This document shows positions 1 through 13,200 of a stretch of DNA of 64,000 nt, in pieces. The stretch comes from Opisthorchis felineus (taxonomy: Eukaryota; Platyhelminthes; Trematoda; Opisthorchiida; Opisthorchiidae), in contig SJOL01007305.1 of the NCBI GenBank assembly GCA_004794785.1, positions 539,073-603,072 of the forward strand. Reading direction: 5' to 3'. Under the pieces are notes generated by a model. It did not search any database. It was not told where the DNA came from and saw only the letters and a list, made by a program, of their open reading frames with translations. The position numbers and the translations under genes are program-made. Every line of letters begins with the position of its first letter. The stretch's first letter is position 1.

Positions 1-1689
1 GCTGTTCGATCATTAGTATACATATGAGAAGGGAATTTGAACAGTGTCCAATCTGGTTACCATAGTGAGATCAGTCCTTGACTTTATGATGCCGAGCTAA
101 GTGTACTTTTAGATTATGGTCGTTGAGGCATGCCAAGCTGTCTGTAACATGTGCCTCGGTCAGTAGTTTCAAAAACGTTTACCGTGTACATCGTTCTGTT
201 TAGCTGAACATCTCTATTTGAGGCTATATCATAGCATATCTAAGTGTGTCAGTCTACTTCGCCGAGCGTGAAAGTCATGTTCATCGGTCCGACGAGCGCA
301 GTTGGGACCCGGCCTCACCATTTTTCGGTTGAAATTTCATCCTTTGAGTGAAACCAATCTATACTGAGGAGCTGTGAATTAGTCTTCCTTCCGAGCTGCT
401 TATGGTTTATTGGTAATATGAGGAAACTTTCGAATTTTTCAATCGATATTTCGTTCATTTGTTGAAAAATTCACTCAGACTGCTGACCCAATTATACGTA
501 CATTAGTTGTAGGTTTAAAAGGGTTTTTCTTGCTCAATGGCCCGCTTCGAATTTATCGCTTTGTTTGATGTGTATTTTTGAACTGTTGTCCTTAAGATAC
601 GTAGAGGGGAAAAAGTGCGGATTATCCTGCACTCAGTTACGTTTACAGTTTGGCGCCGCTGTACTGTCGAAAATGTGAGCTTCATGATTAAACCGAAACG
701 TTCCATCGTCTGCCAAGTTAGGCATACTTGCCTTTCCAAGTTACATTATTCTGTTTGGGATTACCAGCTAGCTTGCGCTTTCTCATTCACGTACCGTGTG
801 ATATTATCGTGCACATGTGTGTGATTTCTCGACCCAATCACGCATCCAAATGCACTTACTCACACGGTGTTGGGAGTTCAGTTTGGTGGCATGGCGAAAA
901 AGACTTCCGTAACGGAACGATCGATGCCCAAGCAAAGTGGAACCCCGTCAACACACTTTAATTTGAAAGTACACGTCATCTAGTGTGACGAAGTCACAGC
1001 AGTCTTCAGTCAAGGGTTGGCTCAACGTGCAAGGTCAGCTGTCGATTCCGATACCTGTACAAATGTTAACTCTTTTCTGTGTGCATCCCATTGGTTGTTG
1101 ACCTGGCGAATAACATCTGCCGGCATTCTTGGAGGCTGAACCTGAGAGTAGAATAGCTGGAAGTGCTTCACAAAAGTCGAGTCACACCATATCGCTTAGC
1201 CTTATTGAAGCGGGTCAGATCCCATGATTGCCAGTTTCGTACTGCTGGTCGCAATATTGGTGACAAGAAAACTACTTTTCGCTCTCAAAGCTAACTTTCA
1301 TGCTACCTCCGATGGATCGACACTCCAGGGAATGTCTTCATAAACCGCGTTCTTATCACTAAATATTAGTATCAACAGGGTTAGTGTCGCTGGATTCGAT
1401 AAAACAACGTCGTTATTTTCTTGGTCTGAACTATGTTATGTATAGCTGTGCATATAGCCAATCCTCTGGGTAGCAACCAAGCATATTTCCTTGCGCATGT
1501 CGGGGTTTAGAATAGTACAGTACTGGGATTTCCAGTCAGATCAAAGAAACTTTGTTCCATCCACAGGGTTGATTGTGAGCAACGCCATACGGGGTTTTCA
1601 AATGAATACATTGAGCGCACCTGATAACGGTGTAAAGTAACGGTCATTTAAAACGGACGATTAACGGTAAATTCATCCTAAAGGCCCAC

Positions 1690-2040
1690 GGTTCTCCCGA
1701 CCTAAAGCTGTTACCTTATCGTGGTGGTCGGGCTTCTGTGCTGCAATGATCCTGCGGGCTATACTGACTGGAACTCAGTTGCTAAAGGTCCAACCATGCC
1801 AGGAAGACCAACGGGTGCAGCCCGACAAAGAACAGCGAGTCACCGTACTGCGAGTGATCGTATTACGAGGCGGTCTGGAGGTAAAGTACTGTTCTCTGTG
1901 ATAGCAGTGTGAAGGCAGTAGGGCGTTTCCCCCAGATGACCAGCACGTTCATATTTATGGAAGCAGCGATGCTGCCTTCCCCTGAGGAAGGACAGGTTAG
2001 AAAAGGTCGGCCCCAAAAGCAGCACACTCCGAATTTTGAG
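1690..2040 (+). mobile_element. RTE 5'-region copy
   Basis: It aligns over ~340 nt with 3084-3435 and 51913-52225: hairpin, AATGATCCTGCGGGCTA-type box, a CCAGGAAGACCAA block, a GCAGTGTGAAGGCAGTA block and an ending in CACACTCCG. It is linked to RTE because the copy at 3084 continues into an endonuclease start. No endonuclease follows here. Confidence 0.7.
1696..1732 (+). other. 37-nt RTE 5' hairpin, copy 1
   Basis: CCCGAC at the 5' side pairs with GTCGGG at the 3' side; an inner stem TGTTAC/GTGGTG closes a 6-nt loop, using G-T pairs where the other copies have Watson-Crick pairs. Confidence 0.55.
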
Positions 2041-2522
2041 TCAAACGCTCAACTAAACCCCCTTCTTCGGCCTAGACAACCGGGAAGTATCATGTGCCCT
2101 TGCACCTCTTCGCTCACCGGTCTTCTCCCACAGTCTCTCCACACCCATCGTACCCACGGTTCACTCTCAAGCTAGCATAGTACGGAACAATACTTTATCT
2201 ATACTATATATACTCTTATATAATAGCTTAACATCTTAAATTGTCCAAAATATTGAACTGATTCTGGAAAGACAGTCGTACAATTAGTCCGTAGCATAAA
2301 AATACTCAAAAACGGTATAGACAACCTGGATATCCCTGGGTGTATCTCTGTTTCTAAAAGAATGAACATTTTCTTCAAAAAAACATTGTTTTGTCACTCC
2401 ATCATCTTCCGATCATTGATTTTTACGGCGGGTGATTTGAAATAGTTTATGGCTGTATCCACAGCATGGTTGGCAAAAATACGTTTGTCAACTCTCTAAC
2501 CTTGCGTTCTCTCTCATTGCAG

Positions 2523-2648
2523 CATTTGTATGGAGCTTGGGTCGCAGCATCCTGAGTTGAACGCAGTAGTCCTTCAGTCGATCGGCAACGTTTTGCTCCG
2601 GGCCTTATCCGACTACACTGTAGACTCTCGAGGGGATATTGGCTCTCT
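2523..2648 (+). CDS. TBCD: TBCD exon (region before the VREAAM-type motif)
   Basis: The acceptor is ctcattgcag and the donor is CT|gtaagt. The exon reads from its second base as [16 protein letters not shown], then [20 protein letters not shown] and IGSL. The D-Y-x(2)-D-x-RGD(I/V)G core matches the segment that precedes WVREAAM in animal TBCD. It ends in phase 2. An overlapping minus-strand reading frame is a shadow. Confidence 0.82.
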
Positions 2649-4209
2649 GTAAGTATCTTCATGTATTGGTTCTGGTCGTTCTTTCGTATCCAGAGTGTTC
2701 CAGTGTTACCTTATTGTTCTCTCTCGCTCCGTCTTTCTGGACACTAGTCACCATAGCTTCGTGATTGTGCATTAGTAGCTTGTTTCTTTCGGGAGCTGAA
2801 AAGAGTTACATTCAAGAGCTCCCTTTATGGGAGTTGCATTCGGACCTCATGCCCGCGTGTATGGGTGTAGTCTGTTGCGAATGCGGGTTAGATATACTAC
2901 AAAATGCATCGCGAGGATACAGTCCCATTCGAAAGAAGCTTCTTTAATTCTTTAAGCTTTTTAAGAGGGATACCTGCGGCAGTCTTTCCATGAGAGTGAG
3001 CAACCGTCCGATGAAAGACGGCTTCCAGTAGAGTCTACAAAAAGCCCTTTCCACCAGATTTCCACAACATTTCCTCTCTGTAGCCCGACTAAAAGCTACC
3101 ACTTTGGTGTGGTAGTTGGGCGCGAATATTAGAGTGATTCAGCGGGCTACACTGGCTGAGTTTTCGTTACACAAGTTGTGACCATACCAGAAAGACCACA
3201 AGGTAGCATGCAGACAGCGGGCAGCGAGCTGCCCTACTTTGAACAGTCGTATTACAAGGCAGTCTGGGGATAAATTCCTACTTTTATCCGTGATGGGGAT
3301 GTAAAGGCAGTAAGATGGTTCCACCAGGCGATTAGCATCTCCATATTTACGGAAGCAGTGTCGTGCCTTCCCCCGAGGAAAAACGGTTTGGAAATGGTCG
3401 ACCCTAAAGACCGAACACTCCGATCGCCCAACGATTGACCGCGACCGCCTTGGCATTTGTTTGTCAGTTATCTGAGCTAAATACTTTATCGAGCCCACTG
3501 CCTAGTACAAGTAAACAAAACAATCGATGAATACATGAAGTGCTTTCTACATAGGAGCTTTCAACATTCTTACTCTATGTCTAATTGGCAAACTGCCAAT
3601 ACTTGCACAAACCTTATACTCTCTTAAAATTGATGTGTGCCTTGTCTCTCAAAACACGCATACAAAACTCGTCATGCATCCTAAAACGCCTAGGACGAAC
3701 TCAGCTCTTTCACATTTCACTCTTTGTGTCCGGCGATAAAAAATCTTCCTAGGCCCGGAAAGTATCGTCTGCCCACGCGGTTCTTTGTCCAACAATGTCC
3801 CTTTCCAAACCCCTCACCATACATGCAAACGTTGCTGGATCCTTTGGTTGTCAGTCATCTGGCAGATGTGCCGTATGCACTCCGCTGGCCATTAGCAATA
3901 AACAAAACAGCACTTTGTCAAATCCACAAGGTCCTTTCCAAATTGGAGATTTCAACGTCCGCGCCCTGCGTAAAGTTAGCAAACCTTTTCAGACCTTATA
4001 TTCCCTTAAAATTGATGTGTGCTGTCTCTAAAACACGTATACAAGTCCTGAGCGTGGTCATGCATCTCAAAGCAACATTAAATCGTCTGCGCAATTCTGT
4101 CCCACGGTTTGGTATGCAGTGTAGGATGCTGTTGCAAGACTGGTTAGGGCCAAACCTAAACTTCATGCTTTCGGATGACTCGATCGGGATAGACTGATGT
4201 TGCTGTCTC

Positions 4210-4252
<43 letters not shown>

Positions 4253-7200
4253 CGAGATAGTGGGAAATTTGTCTACCTGGGTGGTTGTATCAGTTCCAAT
4301 AGTCTAGCTAAGCAATATTTTCATCCGAATCGAGAATGACCAAGTGCTGATGGTGACGATCCTTTCTCTAGAGTAACAACCTTCTCCCTCCTAGAGCTTC
4401 CGTGGGAGAGTCTACTCCCCAAGAAAGACTTTTTAATCGGAAAAGCCCACGTGTTTCAAAGGCCACATTGCAACTTTGAATGGCGAGGAGTATAAATCAC
4501 AAATCAACGTTGACTTAGTTTCTGAGTTATTTGTTAACCGAGTTGAACGATGGCCTCAAATTCCAAACAGAACAGCCCTCGCCACCACTTGCTGAATGTG
4601 GAGCTCTAACTCGCGTTGCCGTGATCACCACCGAACTTTTATTTCTCATCCCCAACACTTTTTGGTGCTACTCGTCGTGTGATAGTGGGGAGGTGGTTAA
4701 AACTTGCGTTGCTAACTGTGATACTGAAAACGTTACCTTAGAACATCTAATTCCTTGACGGATGCAGAAATGAGGGTCACAGTTCGCTTTGAGTTATTTC
4801 AAGGGTAATTTTATAAGATTTTGTAGTTTTATGTTACCAGTTATTTTGGCGTCGTTTGAATTCACTAGTTTAAGGTTGAATGAAGATTCCAACGAGTGTG
4901 CTTTTTAAAACGAGATAGGGGAGTAAAACCCATGTAATAACTAGCATGAAAGCTACCTAGTTTATGGAGTAACTAATACATTCACTTGGATGCAGCACTC
5001 ATAAGTTTTGGTGGAAATGAGATACGGTGGCATATCGGTATGAAAAAACAAACTCTATCAAACAGCATTAGGTAGTTGGCGGAGGTGCCGCAATTTTGAC
5101 GATTAAAAAAGTGGTGTACCGGTGTTGCATGGAGGGCACCTACCATCTTCAGAAGGGAATCCACCACCTCAGGAGGCGTTGACGGGCATAACAACGGAAA
5201 TGTTTTTTCGCTTCGATACTACTTTATCTAATCACAGTAGCTTGCCGCTGGGATGAAAATATATTCTCCTGTGCACATGCAGCGTTACCCTCGAACCGTA
5301 GCCTCAGAACAACGATTCTGCCGCATTCGTCTCTCCATATGGAAAAACATAAGATTCCTACATCCGTAAAATCGCCCTGTTTTCTGTTCATTGTCGTTCC
5401 CAATCGGAATATGCACATCAAAAAGTCTGGTTTAAGTTTGAACATTTTTGGAGCTGGACTTGTGTCAGTGAACGGTCGATGTTTCGAAGATGCACATGGT
5501 GAAAGTTCACAAGGTAATCAGGAAAGATTATTTGTCTTTGGCAGCATAGCCATTCTACTGAATTGAATCGAGCCGACTGGGCACGAATGTGACATCCCGA
5601 AATAAACCAGATTTCATGAACCGGGTGCCTCGGCACTGCAGCAGACGGAGAAGCAGTGTAGCGTGTGTGAAGACTATACCCCAAAAATGGGATAGAAGAG
5701 GTAGGTTTGAAGACCCGAGACGCGGAGATGAAGAACACTGACCTCTGCTAGTCGAAAGAGATGTCGGATGACGTATGGATCGCTGGTGGCTCGTCAACAA
5801 CCCTGGAGCCATCTTGCCTTATATAAAAACTAAGTAGAGCATGGTGAAGTTTGACCCTCACAGTATGACGGTGAAAGTAGGGTTACTTTTGAGGTGTCGC
5901 AGAGTACACTCCCGGTATGTTACCGTCGCGTAACATGTGATGCCGTATTTCTGCATTGTTTGTACGTTGCTGCCATCAGATGTTCTTGTGAGATGTTAAC
6001 ACCCGTTGTACATCCATACGCAAGGACCATTGTCCAAATTCACATGCAATTTCACGCATAGTACACTGGTTTCGAACTGGCCCAGGATCGAATGGAGGCT
6101 TTCATCTGATACTCACGAAGTCAGTGAACGCCTGGTGTGGTCTCAACCGTTGATTACCGCGCGTTTTAAGACCCGTTGAATAGAAGATCAATGCTCTTCT
6201 AGGTTGAATGCGTGTTCACCCATTCCCACCGTCGATTTGTGTTGAAAAGACTGTATTTTGACCATTTCCCTCAGCTTGCCCACATCAAAATGTTTTCTCG
6301 GCTGGTATAGCTTCTCTGCAGTGACATTTTCCCTCAACATTTCATGATTCGATTCCAGGCAGGATGCAATAGTCTTGTACAGAGCCTCTTGATCGTTGAT
6401 TTGCAGAAATATGATAGATATTTGGTCTATTGTTGACTTACAATCTCTGAAATATACGCTGGCTAGGTGTAGTCGTCCGCATGCACACATTTGTCAGTAC
6501 TTCTCAGTTTATTTCAGGTAAAACTGATTCCTCTTTTATTTTTCTTCGCTGGAATAATCTATCGTATACGATGCCACTGGAATACACTTGTCTCCATATT
6601 GAAAGGCTGCCTCTCAGATGTCCCCTAAGGTTCCTTTCTTGGCTGCTTATCAGAATGGTATATCTCCAGCCCGTCTCCTAGGCTCTCCTTAGAAACGCAT
6701 CACCCTATTAATGCATACCATAGCTCCCTTCGCAATATGAATGAGCCATTGTGTGTGTTCTGACAAGTCTGCGCTGTATTGTTGAACGGTGAGTGTATAC
6801 ATACTGGGACTTTGGTCTAGATCCGTCTACTTCGCCAGGGACGAGATGGCTCAGTGGTTAAAGCGCGAATTTACTGACCGGAAGGTCCGTGGTTCGAACC
6901 CGACCTCCGTATCTCGACTTCATCTGTCTAGGCTTGGGCAACCTGGCAGTATCTTGACCCTCGTGCTTCCTTCGGGTGGCATGGCATCTAGGCACCGAAA
7001 GGGTGCTGCGGCTGAACAATTTTTCTACTTCGCCAGGGCTTCCAGTTTATTTGGAAGCAATGTCGGGAAACAGTGTGGATTACCTGGAGTTAAATATGAT
7101 GAGCTTCCGTTGAGATTAACCTATTCCATGGAAGGACAAGTGAAGATTTGTGAACCACGATTTCATACTTTTGTCGCATCAAACTAAAGCCATTCAGCTT

Positions 7201-10200
7201 ACTCGTTTTTGAGTGTTTTTGAAATTCCGGCCTTTCGGCTACCGTATAGTCAAGGAGCAAAATGCGGGTGATAAGTATGATGGTATGCGGCTTCGAAAGA
7301 ACAGCTTAATCAAGCCTGTAGGCCTTCCTACTGACTGTTTGATCCTCATTATGACCTGAGCTTCAGAATTTTGTGCCCCTCCCCTCCGTTCGTAAACAAC
7401 AGAAACAATTAAACTCCATCATAATACGCCGGATGTATTTTGACATCTGGATAACCCGGCTCTATTGTCCTACATTTGATAAATACCCCAAATGGAGGTT
7501 GTCATGGTAATTTATCCATTGTCTGCGGAAAATTGTAACTTTCTTGTGTTGTACGCTGCTAGGCGACAATACTAATTTTTATGTGTTGTCCTCTGTCGTC
7601 TGCATCTGGTATGATGTTTACGGGGGTCCATGTCATGGGACCAATGTTTTCCGTAATCAGCTGTGGCTGTTCTAGTGATTGGCGACCAAAATCTACTGAA
7701 GGTCATTGGTAAAGTTCACTTTCAGTTACTAAAGGGTCAGGGTATGAATGAACTTAGGCGTAAATGGAGAACTTTGAAGACAATGTGACTAGCTTTACCA
7801 GAAATCAGAGATGATCTTTCTATATAGGGTGTGGAAATGCTCCCCAAAATGGGGCTCGAATGAACGCTTTCCGGATAGTGGTCATTATCATTTTATTCAA
7901 GTGTCCGAATTCGAAGCTTCCAGCCGGTCGAAACAGTCTCACTAAAACGGCGAACAGTTATGGTAGACCGTGGTTGACATCCAAAAGCCACGCAAAAAAG
8001 CCGTTACGAGTTCACTTATGGTGCTACCGAGTGATAAATTTCACCCCGCCGTATAACCATCCCAACCTCGATAATCGAACTTCACTAATCACTGTGACTG
8101 ATTTTCTTGCGTAACTTTGATGGTACCTGGGAAGTCGCAACATTTTGACAGTTTTTCCGGGTCTTCAAAATGTTGTTCGATTTCGGGTGAGTTGAATTTC
8201 ATCCGTTCGGTGACCGGGGTGTTTTCCAGTCATCGAAGAAGTGACTTACACCGAGTTCTGTCCGTGAAGCCGTGATTACAGTGAGCGAACGAGCGGTGGT
8301 CAGCGGGTAACGCCCTTTCGAACCATTAATGCCCTGATTATGCCAGTTAACAAGTTTGGGTTTGAGGACCGTACAACATTCTTCCTCATCCCACACAATG
8401 TCACCTTCGTGCATGGTTTCCCAACTTAGCCACCACATGAGCTGATGTGCTTACAGATCACAGTTGAAACCGAGCTCACTCATAAAAATTAATGTTTTTG
8501 CGTCCTCATAACGCCGAGCATATCTTGCTGTCTAACTCAAAACCAGACGAACACCAACTGCTTTTGAAACGGACTCATTACTTCTGCGTAAAATAATTGG
8601 TTCTGAACTTAAGTCTGATTGGTTCATATATCTTTGGTATGATATTTGCTGTCGTTCTGAAACAGACTTAACTAGCCGACGTCAATTCCACCAACTGGTG
8701 CAATTTTCCGCCTTCTATTTTAACTAACCAAGTTGATGGGAATTTAAAGCAGTGGTACGCTCGCGGTTGCCGTACCACCCCCAACTAATCACTCTAAATC
8801 GGCTGTTGTGTCAAATGTGAATATCTGCCTTACTATGTTCGTTTATTTTTCCCATTAAAGGGTTCGTGAGGTCGGTATGAAATGCCTGGAACAATACCTT
8901 GGGTTTCTGGTGACCAGCGGAGCCACCAAAATAATTCAACCCAATCTGTAAGCCTGTTAGATATTCTTATCTGTTCCTAATATCTCGAAGCCCTTCGGTT
9001 TTTGTTCATTTCATTTTCCACAGTTCATGGAAATTGTTCTATTTGAGAGGTGGAAGAGTAAACTTGAATTGCAATATTGTCTACTCTTCCCTTGTGAGGC
9101 CTTAGGCTCAGTTGTTTGTGCTAGGCCGTGGAGAAACTGTGTTAGTCACCCGTTCTTGCTTTTCCCTGTGTATCGCTATCCTCTCAGCGTTCAAGATGCG
9201 CTGTGTGGTATTGTGCAACAAGCTGTGGAGAAGATTGATCGTACCCGTGCTGTCGCTGGCCAGGCGTTTGCAGCGATACTGCATCACGAGTAAGCCAGTC
9301 TTTCTTATCAGCAACCGCCTTCTTTAACGCATGAACTCTCTAGGTGACATATCACCCTTTTTATCTAGAGGTTTCAATCAGGTGACCTTGAAGAATGCAC
9401 CTGGTCTCGTAGACTTACGGGCTTGTGCATTCGATATTGTTACGTCTGTTAAACGTGACTTGGGGTATACTTACTGCGCATAGTCATTGTTTGTTAATAT
9501 TGAACTCCCTAGACACCTTCTACTAAACACGCCGTACATAAGATTCGGATGCGAATGGGCAGTTGATCAACTGAATAACGCACAGGTTTCCACTTTCCTT
9601 TGCTTGAAAATTTGTTATTTGTGGGCGAAATCCCCGGGGTTTTTGCAAACACAAACTACCATTGCGAATGACCGGTGTACCTTACTTTGGTGTCAGGTCA
9701 CCTGATACGCTCCAATGTATGTACTCCATCCTAACTGTCCCTTTGTACGAAATTCCTGGAACTCTTAGTCCGCAATCGACTTCCCTACTTTCATCTGTGC
9801 ATTCACCGCGGTGTTCAAGCCCGATTGTGTTGGAGGCAGAAATGAAGGGAATACCAACGTTTGCAGTTGCAATCTGGCACAGAATCGGTATCTGAGCCCG
9901 CTACTATAGCTGCACTTTATCGAAACGTCCTCAAGAGATTTCTACCTTAAGTAGATCATACAGCTAACGAAAGCCAGGCTTACATGTATCTTCATAAGAC
10001 TGGCCAGTTACGAGTGTGTGGATTGAAGTTCTTATTGGTGTCGAGTCATTTAGTGGAACTGGTACATTCGCTTAGTTCAAAGCTAATGATGATGCTTTAG
10101 CGAGGCCTCATTCAGAATGACCGCGTAGTCCTAGGATGATGACGGCGGTCCCTCAGCTTTGCTAACGCACAAATAGACAAGGTTTTGTTTAGGATTTCCA

Positions 10201-13200
10201 TAGGGAAGTAGGCCATAGCTAACGTGTCTTTCCGCATTGTGTGCCCCCTTATTGGCACTAGGCTGTCAACCGAAAGCTCGTAAAACTGCGCTGTTGTTAG
10301 ACCAAGCAGAAGCAACGGTAGGCTTATTGCAGTGAACCAACTAAGTACACTTTGTGAAGATTCCCCCCCCTTTGAATACAACTGGTTCGCTCATTTGCTG
10401 CTTCGCTAACTTTTAGCCCACCGATTCCGCACATTCCACATTCGGATCAATTGAAACAACTGTTTCCAAGGTAAGCTATTCCTTACCCGTGTTCACTCCC
10501 ATGGCAAAATATCAGACATCTGTGTGCTCAGTCTAGCGCTTTCCACGCTGGCGCAAACCATCACCCTCAATTTATGACCGAGGTCCAAACCCGACCTCTG
10601 CATCTCGACTTCTCCTGTCTAGGCTTGGGCAACCTAGCAGTATCCCAGCCCTCTTGCTTCCTTCGGGTGACATGGCAGCTAGGCATAGAAAGGGTGTTAC
10701 AGCTGAACGATTAGCTTTATCTTTTTATTCATGACCGTGCGCACTCTTCGTCGTCCGTGGATAAAAGTCGTGCCAGCTGGATTCGTTGTTTAGTTGACAT
10801 ACTGCACAGTTTGTGGATCGGTTCTGATGGATTTGGAGTTCTACTTGTGCTTCAGTCATATATCTCCTTTGTTCTGGTAATTATGTACATTGTTTCCACT
10901 ATATTAATGTCAGCTTGAAGTTCCGTTCTAGATTCGTCAAAAAATATGACTAAAGCTATTCTCCACATAGCGAGATAGAGACAGAGAGAGAAACCCACGA
11001 GTTCGAGCAAAGCTAGTCTTCTTTGGAGGGTCTTTGCCATTAGAAGACACCTTCGGAGATCAGTCTAAACTGTTCTCTTTTGAAAGGCAGTCTGTTCGAA
11101 GGCACAGACAGCTTCATCGGATTACACGCGAGAAGCTCAATTCAAACCGATAACCCCTTAGGGACTCATCCAGTTATTATCCTTTCATAAGTAATGCAAA
11201 TATTATGAATTATTAAGCGCATAGCCACAAACTGAGCTCCAGTGTTTTGCACCCATTGCGCTACTTAGAAAGGAATATTATTTACATGACACGCTGGAGA
11301 TGTTGGGTGTTCCACAGTCTGTTTCTGCTTGTTCCATCTATTCCTACACATACAGAGAAGAATGTGATAGTACAATGTGGCGTTCCGCACAGCAGACATT
11401 CCGAAAATTTGTGCCCCTTTTGGATTTGCCAGAATTCCGTTTTCGATTGATTCTTGGCTTGTCAGTCAGTGTTGGTGGGCTGACGGAAGATACCGTAAGT
11501 TATCCCAGGCCCGCTGTGAGTACTTGTGTACACTTCCCCCTTTCTCTCTGCTCCGTTGCCAGAATTCAAGATGGCTACGGTCACTTCCTATGTCTTTCGT
11601 GTTGCTTTGTGAAGTAACAGCTATTACCTCCGCCCAGTTGCTTGATATGACTCCGTTAGGATGGCAATTTCAGTAAAAAAAAACTTTTCACCGTCAACCA
11701 TGCCGTATTCAGATTGCTGGCACTGAAAATGTGATAGAAATTAAATTGGCTTCTGGATGCGTCATAGAGAAGTGGTTCAACGGTCAGTGCTTGAATCCAC
11801 GGTCCATCTGTCAGAGTTCGCACTGTAGCTGATCCGACTTCATCAGGCAGCCGGCTGGACGACGCACGTGCGAGTTCGGTTTGTTCGATGGGTCTCACAG
11901 CGTTCAGTTATACGGCTTGACTGTGGGCTTCCGCTCCACACAAGTAATAACGTGGTGCCACGTGTCTTTTGCGTGGCATATATCTAAGTGGTTACTGTTA
12001 GAACAGACAGGTTTTCAGGGCTTCAGTAGATAGGTAGACTGTCGCTCTCTGGATGCCTTCAGTTTGCCTGCTTATTTTTAACCGGCGACTAGGAATTTCC
12101 TTACTTCCCGCCTGACTTCTCTGTACCTATTGCTCCTTTAGCCTTCAGCTTTTAGATTATTGGCTGATTCTTCACAGGTAGGGTGGTCCATCTAATTCAA
12201 CTGCATTATAGTTAAGCCACTGCTGTACGGACACAGCCGCTTGGCCAAGTCTCCCTAGCACCCGGCTGAAGTGAAACATTTCTTGGTAAAGTTGTGTTGG
12301 GATGCCGAAATCCGGAGCTACACGATTGTCTTCATCTTGATCGGGACGCATCAGGTGGATATAAAAGGGTTAAACAAGCTGTAACCTATGGTCCGCATAC
12401 GCACCGACCAGCCTGAAATCTTTAATCAAAGAGTCACGTGACTGACTCTTATACACCGACCTGGTGAATCTCAGTAAAGACGAAAGCGTTCGTGTAGCTT
12501 TGACATCGGACCACACTCCTACTTTAAACATCCGGTAACCTTCCATGGACTGAAACTTTTCAAGTCCTCTGTCGGCTATGTAATTCTCGAATTAGTTAAC
12601 AGCTACTTAGACCCAAACTGGTCTATCTTACCACTATTCGCCAGTTCATCCTCTGTTTGCAAAATAATATGGTTTTTCTCCTTTGTCTCTGGCCGAACAT
12701 ACGCACGGGCGAGTCCATCAGCCTGTCCATGTGGAATCGAACCCAGGTCTTGGGAGTAATAATCTGTGAACCTATCCACCCCCTCGCGCCATACACTCTC
12801 GGTTCTAGGTTACCCAGTAGTCCACAGAATTCATGTATTATGCGCACATTTGTTGGAGTGATTATTTGTGAGGTACCCAAGGCCTAACTTGTACAATTGA
12901 ATGTTCGATACTGTACCCACAACATCCAAAAATGTCTAGTGTGTATCATTTATCACGTTCCTTTTGTTTTCTCGTTGAAGTGTTTGTTCCGTCATTAAGC
13001 GCCTTACTGCTTCGGGATGTCCCTGATGCTGCGTTCCAGCAAAAGTACGAAGTAATCTATACCTGTAGTCCCTGTGTCTGAAATTGTAAGAAAAGATGAA
13101 TAGTTGGTTTCCGGAAACCAGTGTCCATGAAAGACAGCCTGGAAAACATGGGAACTGCCGCACACGCAATGTCAGATGTTTACTTACTTGCTTGGCTGGC

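Larger units (their letters stand above)
1..2522. other. Left flank, presumably TBCD intron
   Basis: Apart from the RTE 5'-region copy at 1690-2040 I see no exon, RNA gene or conserved motif. Earlier TBCD exons must lie here or left of the window, but none can be recognised. Confidence 0.4.
3084..4345 (+). mobile_element. Rearranged RTE copy: 5' region, endonuclease start twice, RT remnant with (GAT)n
   Basis: From 3084 it carries the RTE 5' region (with the 37-nt hairpin). At ~3545-3660 it has an endonuclease start resembling [13 protein letters not shown]. At ~3945-4060 it has a second start, [20 protein letters not shown] with DVCCLS. At ~4090-4330 it has an RT remnant ([20 protein letters not shown], then [11 protein letters not shown]). 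The last two pieces are split by a ~45-bp (GAT)n tract at 4211-4252. Most of the endonuclease and RT is missing. The repeated endonuclease start implies two overlapping insertions or a duplication. Confidence 0.7.
2649..9187. other. TBCD intron(s) with RTE and SINE
   Basis: It holds the rearranged RTE copy (3084-4345), the full SINE (6841-7023) and a weak exon candidate at 8256. Other stretches (4.35-6.8 kb and 7.1-8.2 kb) show nothing I can support. Confidence 0.5.

Noticed and set aside
3139..3498. 119-codon minus-strand frame
   Set aside because: It is antisense to the RTE 5' region and not shared as an open frame by the other two copies.
6841..6915. Functional tRNA gene
   Set aside because: The cloverleaf has mismatches and the sequence continues into the SINE body with a target-site duplication, so it is a SINE head and not a tRNA gene.
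6789..7187. 132-codon + strand frame
   Set aside because: It runs straight through the SINE and its target-site duplications, so it is fortuitous.
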